DNA of 64,000 nt from Trichosphaerium sp. ATCC 40318 (taxonomy: Eukaryota; Discosea; Flabellinia; Trichosidae): positions 142,214 through 206,213 of the forward strand of contig JALMLS010000081.1 in NCBI GenBank assembly GCA_038496445.1, read 5' to 3'. A program made the position numbers and the translations under genes. Below, piece by piece: positions 59,533-64,000 of this stretch (position 1 is the stretch's first letter; each line of letters starts with the position of its first letter). The notes below the pieces were generated by a model that was given only the letters and a program-made list of their open reading frames with translations, had not been told where the DNA came from and searched no databases.

Positions 59533-60082
59533 TTAACCCTTTCTCAGTTTGAAGTACGGCCTTGAAACTAAGATTTCTATATTGCACATAAGATTGTAGT
59601 ACTTGGAACATAAAAACGAAGGCCTACAAAAGCACCACAAGTGTATTTCAGCGTTATCACGAAAACATTGTTTTACATGTACTACCCTACGCGTAGGTAG
59701 TTGTTTTTCGTTATTTATATGAAGGTTTGCGCGTATTTTATAAAAAACAGCTGACTGTCAAGACAAATTAACTAACGACCGCCTAGACTTAAATACAGAT
59801 TAAAAAATGGACCATCCATTCAGCTACGTTTGATTTGTTTTGGTTACAAACCAGCGTAGTAATTGTATATCTGTGGAATTACACTTTTGAGTTACGCTCA
59901 CGCTGGTTGCCTTCTTGTCGCCAGGGCCCTATCCGGGGGTCGCTTTTGCCTTTATTCATGTACAGTTTTTCTCTTTCCCTAAAGGCTTTCTCACCTTCAA
60001 GTTACTGTACAGCTGCTACATGGTTAAAACCGCGTGTATGGTATGAAACTTAAAACGCTTAAAAAAACGTGTTTAATAGCTG
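59533..60082. other. Spacer, no gene seen
   Basis: This 550-bp region lies upstream of the F-box/LRR gene. It includes a GC-richer patch at 59928-59945 (GGGCCCTATCCGGGGG). Frames on either strand lack protein character. Confidence 0.35.
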
Positions 60083-60355
60083 TCACAAGCAATATCTCTT
60101 GCTAGCTTTGGGTTGCCGTTGATAATGTCTTGAATGCATTCCATTAAATTCTTCATCGTCCATAGCCGTTTGCGTGTCCAGGTTCCACTTTGGACTGCCA
60201 TTCATTTTAAACACGTGATAACCTTGAACGCCTAAAAACGAGTCCCATATCGCGATAACGCGTATATGTGAGTCAACACCACCCGACATCACCAAATGGT
60301 TACTGGTTGCAGCCAGCTCAAGAGACTTTATTGTGATTGAATGAACACGTGACAT
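60083..60355 (-). CDS. Small WD40-like protein or fragment
   Basis: A frame from ATG 60353-60355 encodes MSRVHSITIKSLELAATSNH followed by LVMSGGVDSHIRVIAIWDSF, which has the H...S...SGGxDxxIxV look of one WD repeat. Another frame at the 3' side reads NLMECIQDIINGNPKLARDI and ends ACDSY at TAA 60079-60081. It is more protein-like than the track frame there, so a short intron may switch frames. It is probably the 3' end of a WD protein gene or a truncated copy. I see no upstream WD repeats before 60470. Confidence 0.3.
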   Translation of the reverse strand: MSRVHSITIKSLELAATSNHLVMSGGVDSHIRVIAIWDSFLGVQGYHVFKMNGSPKWNLDTQTAMDDEEFNGMHSRHYQRQPKASKRYCL

Positions 60356-60676
60356 AAAAGAGATAAGAAATAGATTATGAGCGGTTAATAAATTGTTTAT
60401 TTTGCACGCTCGCGTTTTAGGTTTGTTGGCTTACTAAATTACAGATTATACAGCATACTCGCGAACAAGACTACACAAGTATTGATGTGTGTTTGGATTA
60501 TTGATATTTTTTCATCTCTTCCAGGTAGTACGCAAGAGTGCATCTACAACAAATCATCAAAAAAAAAAAAAGAGTCGAATAAAAATAACAAAACGAAATT
60601 GCAAAATATTCATTTAAGCTAAAACACGTAGTCGTTACGCTCTGCGTAGTGCGTTTAATAAAAAATAAAGAATCAA

Positions 60677-61585
60677 CTACGCGTATAAAACACGTAGATA
60701 AGTGTCTTTGTCTTTTGACACGTACGCGATTTTATCGAACTCTGGGTATGCGATAACAGTGTTTAGGAACTTGACGTCACTTATATATAGACAGATGCTC
60801 TCTATGCGCTTATCTGTCTTTGGACTTATCAAACCAGTTAATATCTTACGTATACCAATACTGAACTCTCCAATAAGCTCTGAAACCCTCTCAACTCTTT
60901 TTCCTTTTAATGTATTCGTCTTGTACCCATTACGCACAGAAGCACATATACGTCTAAAACCCGATACAAGGGAGTTAAACGAGTCGTCTGTCAACTTTTT
61001 ATCTTCATAAAGCATTAAAACCTACACAGCATGGTGAATACGATAGACAAGATATTATAGATTAATGAGAGGTATATAAGTTTCTTCAGAAATGAATTCT
61101 GCTTTAGTAAAAGGCATTTTCTGATAACTGACTGTAAAAAGTGAAAAAAAAAAAGTTCGGGGTATTTGTACCTTTACAGCAATTTTAATAATGTCTTTTT
61201 TCAATGTTTTGGCGAACTTAGGGTTGTTCTCACGTCCTACCATAATTTTGACAGTGTTCAGCAAGTCTAACGTTTCTTTGTCGACAAATTTATAAATGAG
61301 CTGTTTTCCAAGAGAGGATGAAGCAGCAGCTGATGCCATGCCCTTTTTTTTGCGATACATCCAGCTCCCTTTACCCTTTTTTTCTGGCTCTTCGTCTGAT
61401 ATATCGAAGTCTGCGTCGTCTATGTCATCTAACGTGTCTCTCTGTGCGTATTTTACAAAAACTGTGCTGATCTCTGTACAACGTACCTCTTCTTTACCAT
61501 TAGACTTTTTACCCTTCTTAGAGCCTTTTCGCGAGCGTTTTGGTGTTTTTTTTACTGGTACCTCCTCTGCGCTGTCTTTTTCCAT
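60677..61585 (-). CDS. TNFAIP8/TIPE-like protein
   Basis: The start ATG is at 61583-61585 and the stop TAG at 60677-60679. The N-terminus is Lys-rich and acidic (VKKTPKRSRKGSKKGKKS; DDIDDADFDISDEEPEKK). A helical domain then follows the TNFAIP8 order: SSSLGKQLIYKFVDKETLDL, KTLKKDIIKIAVK, KMPFTKAEFISEE, MLYEDKKLTDDSFNSLVSGF, RRICASV, RVERVSELIGEFSIGIRKIL and FLNTVIAYPEFDKIAYV. TIPE proteins bind phosphoinositides and shuttle lipids in immune and chemotactic signalling of animals. The exon ending ETYIPLINL reaches TAA before any GT donor, while the frame must continue at VLMLYEDKK. So one junction is noncanonical, or the gene is damaged there. Confidence 0.6.
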
Positions 61586-61959
61586 TTGTAATGTCTGTAT
61601 TTATGTAATGGAGACGTTTGATGCCTGTTTTTAAAAAAGGAAGTGCTTTTCAACGACATTCTTGTTATGTACTATACAGCTCCAAAATCTGCATAATAAC
61701 GTTATATTACGTTATATTTAAAGTTGATTTTAACATTTAATGTACTAGCGCACCAGTTAATGCGATGATTCACAACTAACGCAGACTATACGTTCGCTAG
61801 TATAAATAGATACGTTGTATGGTGTCATGATGTCCATGACGGGGTTTTAAATCGTGTCGTCATTTCTTGCCATCTTATTTCCGCTTTACGAGTATTTAAG
61901 TATACATTATGGACAGCAAGAGTATGTATGTATTTATTTATGGCGTTTAGAGATCGTTT

Positions 61960-63296
61960 CTAGGTGGTCTTTTTCTTCTTCTTTTTGGACCAGTAACTGC
62001 GAATCGAGAAGTCCACAAACAGCCAAAACAATGTCTGTATGTATACAAAGTATACTACAGTAACTCGCCATGGGAACGCACATTCTATACAGACTGTTAA
62101 AAGTGTGTCACAATCAAAACAAGCGGAGAATCAAAGATTTTTTTGTTTTTTCGATAAGAAGCCGTTCATTTTTACTCAAAGTAGTTCAAGGCGCGTAGGC
62201 TTTGCGTATAGACCTCGGTAACGTAGAATTGTATTGTTTCACTTTGTGAAGGTGAGGACGTACTGAAGTATAATAACCAGAAGGCTTGTGCGTTCATTAG
62301 GATGAATTGAAGCAATTGCATATATGTCAAGTACTATTGAAGAAAAAAAAATCAGTCAGTACGTCATTACAAAACCAAAAAAAAAAAAAAAAAAAAGTCA
62401 ACAAAATAAAGTCTCACTTGTTTCCACCAGACACGGTATCCCAATGTAGATAAAAAGTAGTAATAATACATTGCAAGATGTACAAGGGAATTTAGAACAA
62501 CCTAAATGACACAGGTAAGTCAAGACAAACCGAGAAATTGGAAAAAACTTGTCACAAACAAAAAAGAAAAATAAATAATTTGAAGATTTTGAAAACCAAA
62601 AAAAAAAAAAAACTTGTCACAAAGTTTCTCTTCTGTACCGTACCGTTAGGTAAATATCGCCATCAAAACCGACATTAACGTTAACCCAGTATACAAAGAA
62701 GATTGTGAGATGGTGATAAACATGTAAAAATGTAAGTTGTTGCCACTTTTGACCCAATACAATGAGTATAGTGTCTAGAAAGTCAAAAACCTATAAAACG
62801 TCTTGTCAGAAGTTAAGAAAAAATGAATAGTCATCAAAAATGAATCTATTTGGCATAGAATAGCCTTTCTTACGTCTTTAGTGCATTTCCTAAGCGTAGA
62901 AACGATAAAAAACGTTCGTTTACGTACCTTGGAAAGATAAAAAACCCATAAAACAGTTGCGATGCGTGTAGAGCCTTGTTCGAATGTATTGCACACAACA
63001 TTAAAGTTATTGATAACAGCTTGTCTGATTGCTTCTCCACACATGTATGCGCATAGAAATACTTGCAATAGATTATAAACAAGCTTGGTAACCTTAAACC
63101 ACCCTTGGTTCCCAGCTGGTGAAAGACCAAGTGTTTTTACGATCGTAGGGCCAATCAACACAAATACAGCGTACGCTACGCAAGATATAACCATAAACGA
63201 AGCGGAAGTGCCAGTCCATCCTTTTGTTACAGGATTTGATATGTCTGGTGCTAAGAAGGTAAGGACTTGCTGTCCGTATTCCTCAAGCGTTTCCAT
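61960..63296 (-). CDS. ELO-family very-long-chain fatty acid elongase (3-ketoacyl-CoA synthase)
   Basis: The start ATG is at 63294-63296 and the stop TAG at 61960-61962. After an N-terminal membrane region (VYNLLQVFLCAYMCGEA) come the family blocks VLWVFYLSK, VLDFLDTILIVLGQK, QLTFLHVYHHLTIFFVYW (the HxxHH histidine box), GDIYLTVVLNSLVHLAMYYY, LGYRVWWK, YLTYMQLLQFILMNAQ and, after an intron of about 170 nt, ECAFPWRVTVVYFVYIQTLF and WLFVDFSIRSYWSKKKKKKT. The Lys-rich end fits ER retention. The enzyme condenses malonyl-CoA with acyl-CoA in the ER. The HVYHH box is the form common in enzymes acting on polyunsaturated substrates, so PUFA use is possible. Confidence 0.9.
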
Positions 63297-63531
63297 GGCG
63301 CGATTTGTACGAGAAAATGACGAAAAAAATGAAAAAAATTACTAATTCGTTCCCAAGTCGCAAAGTTTAACAATTTACATTAAAAACCGTTTAGATGTAT
63401 TTCAACTAGCGACAAATGGCGCTAAACGCTTTTTGTTTCACAAAACAAGCACACTCGAGTGATTTTTTATAAATCTTAAGTTTAATTGCTGTTTTATTAC
63501 TCTCTTGTTGTTTTTTGATATGTTTTAAGGG
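63297..63531. other. Spacer upstream of the elongase gene
   Basis: Short A+T-rich spacer between the elongase start and the 3' end of the next minus-strand gene. No coding signal. Confidence 0.35.
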
Positions 63532-64000
63532 TGTTTTAGCGGTTTATATGTATTTCTATGGTATTCCTTTTTTTCCCAGATACATTTCTCTCTATTTTGG
63601 CTGTGGCTTCTCTTAACGCTTCATTTTCGCTGGTGAATTAGTTTATGACTACGTTTAGTTGTATTTTATTGGTTTTAAGGTATAACACGTGCCTAGAGAA
63701 ACCAAGCGGCACGTGAGTCCAGTTTCCTTTTTTGCTTAAAACGCTCAAACAAAGATTGCTTTTTTTTGGATGGTGTGGATACCTTTTACGTTTAAACGGA
63801 TTCTCCATTTCTTTAGTAGTCATCTGTGATGCTCTACTGCGCTGTAGGCCACAAACAATCTTATTTTAGTTTTTATGAAGTTGGTTTTTTTGGGGTTGTC
63901 TCGTGGCTTCCTGGACCGATTTTTTTCGCTTTTAGTGAGCGTTTCGTTGGGCGCGATAGTTGCTTTGGTTTTTTTGTGTGAGTTGTGAGTGAAGATTTGG
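63532..64000 (-). CDS. 3' part of a basic protein gene, continues past the window end
   Basis: An exon near 63781-63825 (MTTKEMENPFKRK) joins, by an intron GTATCC...CACCAG of about 150 nt in phase 2, to ENEALREATAKIERNVSGKK followed by RNTIEIHINR and TAA near 63537. Upstream, DNA to the window end is open in another frame and very basic (NETLTKSEKNRSRKPRDNPK). It may be a chromatin or RNA-binding protein. Too little is present to name it. Confidence 0.3.

Noticed and set aside
62210-62225. In-frame TGA within an elongase reading as another Sec codon
   Set aside because: The alternative splice joining YF to CIECAFP restores the full ELO C-terminus, so the TGA lies in an intron.
62376-62397. 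Long A-run as the poly(A) tail of a retrocopy
   Set aside because: It lies in an intron of the elongase gene, next to other A/T runs, with no intronless gene copy or target duplication beside it.

Overview
The window is eukaryotic nuclear DNA, A+T-rich and gene-dense, with roughly one gene every 2 kb on both strands. Most genes are cut by many short introns (about 45-100 nt) that begin GT and end AG. The usual donor looks like GTACG(T) rather than GTAAGT. The gene content (LIM, RhoGAP, atypical Rho GTPase, ankyrin-BTB, TNFAIP8-like, animal-type dihydropyrimidine dehydrogenase, Fun30/SMARCAD1, DBR1, PA14 and seven-helix surface proteins, GH81 glucanase, ELO elongase, selenoproteins) suggests a free-living unicellular eukaryote of amoebozoan, holozoan or similar grade. 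It does not look like a typical fungus or plant. I cannot name the species. All exon joins below come from reading frame, GT/AG sites and phase, without transcript evidence.

Layout. 0-13.4 kb: LIM protein (+), ankyrin/BTB protein (-), RhoGAP with an RGG tail (+), DPYD (-), a RanBP2 zinc-finger RNA-binding protein (+) divergent from DPYD, and a small unrecognised protein (-). 13.5-21.9 kb: a poorly resolved membrane-protein region, a cation-diffusion-facilitator transporter with two C-terminal domains, a protein O-fucosyltransferase, an F-box protein and three unresolved genes. 22.2-33.1 kb: a large type I membrane protein (-), a Fun30/SMARCAD1 remodeller (-), a small acidic nuclear protein (-) and the lariat debranching enzyme DBR1 (+). 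33.3-41.6 kb: a selenoprotein W gene (-) with its SECIS, small unknown genes, an F-box/LRR repeat gene with an internal stop, an atypical Rho GTPase (-) and a PA14 surface protein (-). 43.6-53.4 kb: a seven-helix protein with a PA-like ectodomain (-), a GH81 endo-1,3-beta-glucanase (-), a small type I membrane protein (-) and an intronless MORN-type repeat gene (-). 54.5-64 kb: an F-box fragment (+), a second selenoprotein W gene (-), an F-box/LRR gene (-) whose large intron holds a fold-back element, a WD-like fragment, a TNFAIP8-like gene (-), an ELO fatty acid elongase (-) and the end of a basic protein gene.

The strongest result is a pair of paralogous selenoprotein W genes about 22 kb apart. 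Each has an in-frame UGA in a CxxU redox motif inside its second exon. Each is followed about 110 nt after its stop codon by an identical SECIS hairpin. The 3' UTRs are nearly identical although the proteins have clearly diverged. Several other genes look like products of repeat turnover or local duplication (the F-box family, the LRR array, the zinc-finger array). The palindrome CACGTG is strikingly frequent in noncoding DNA across the window.
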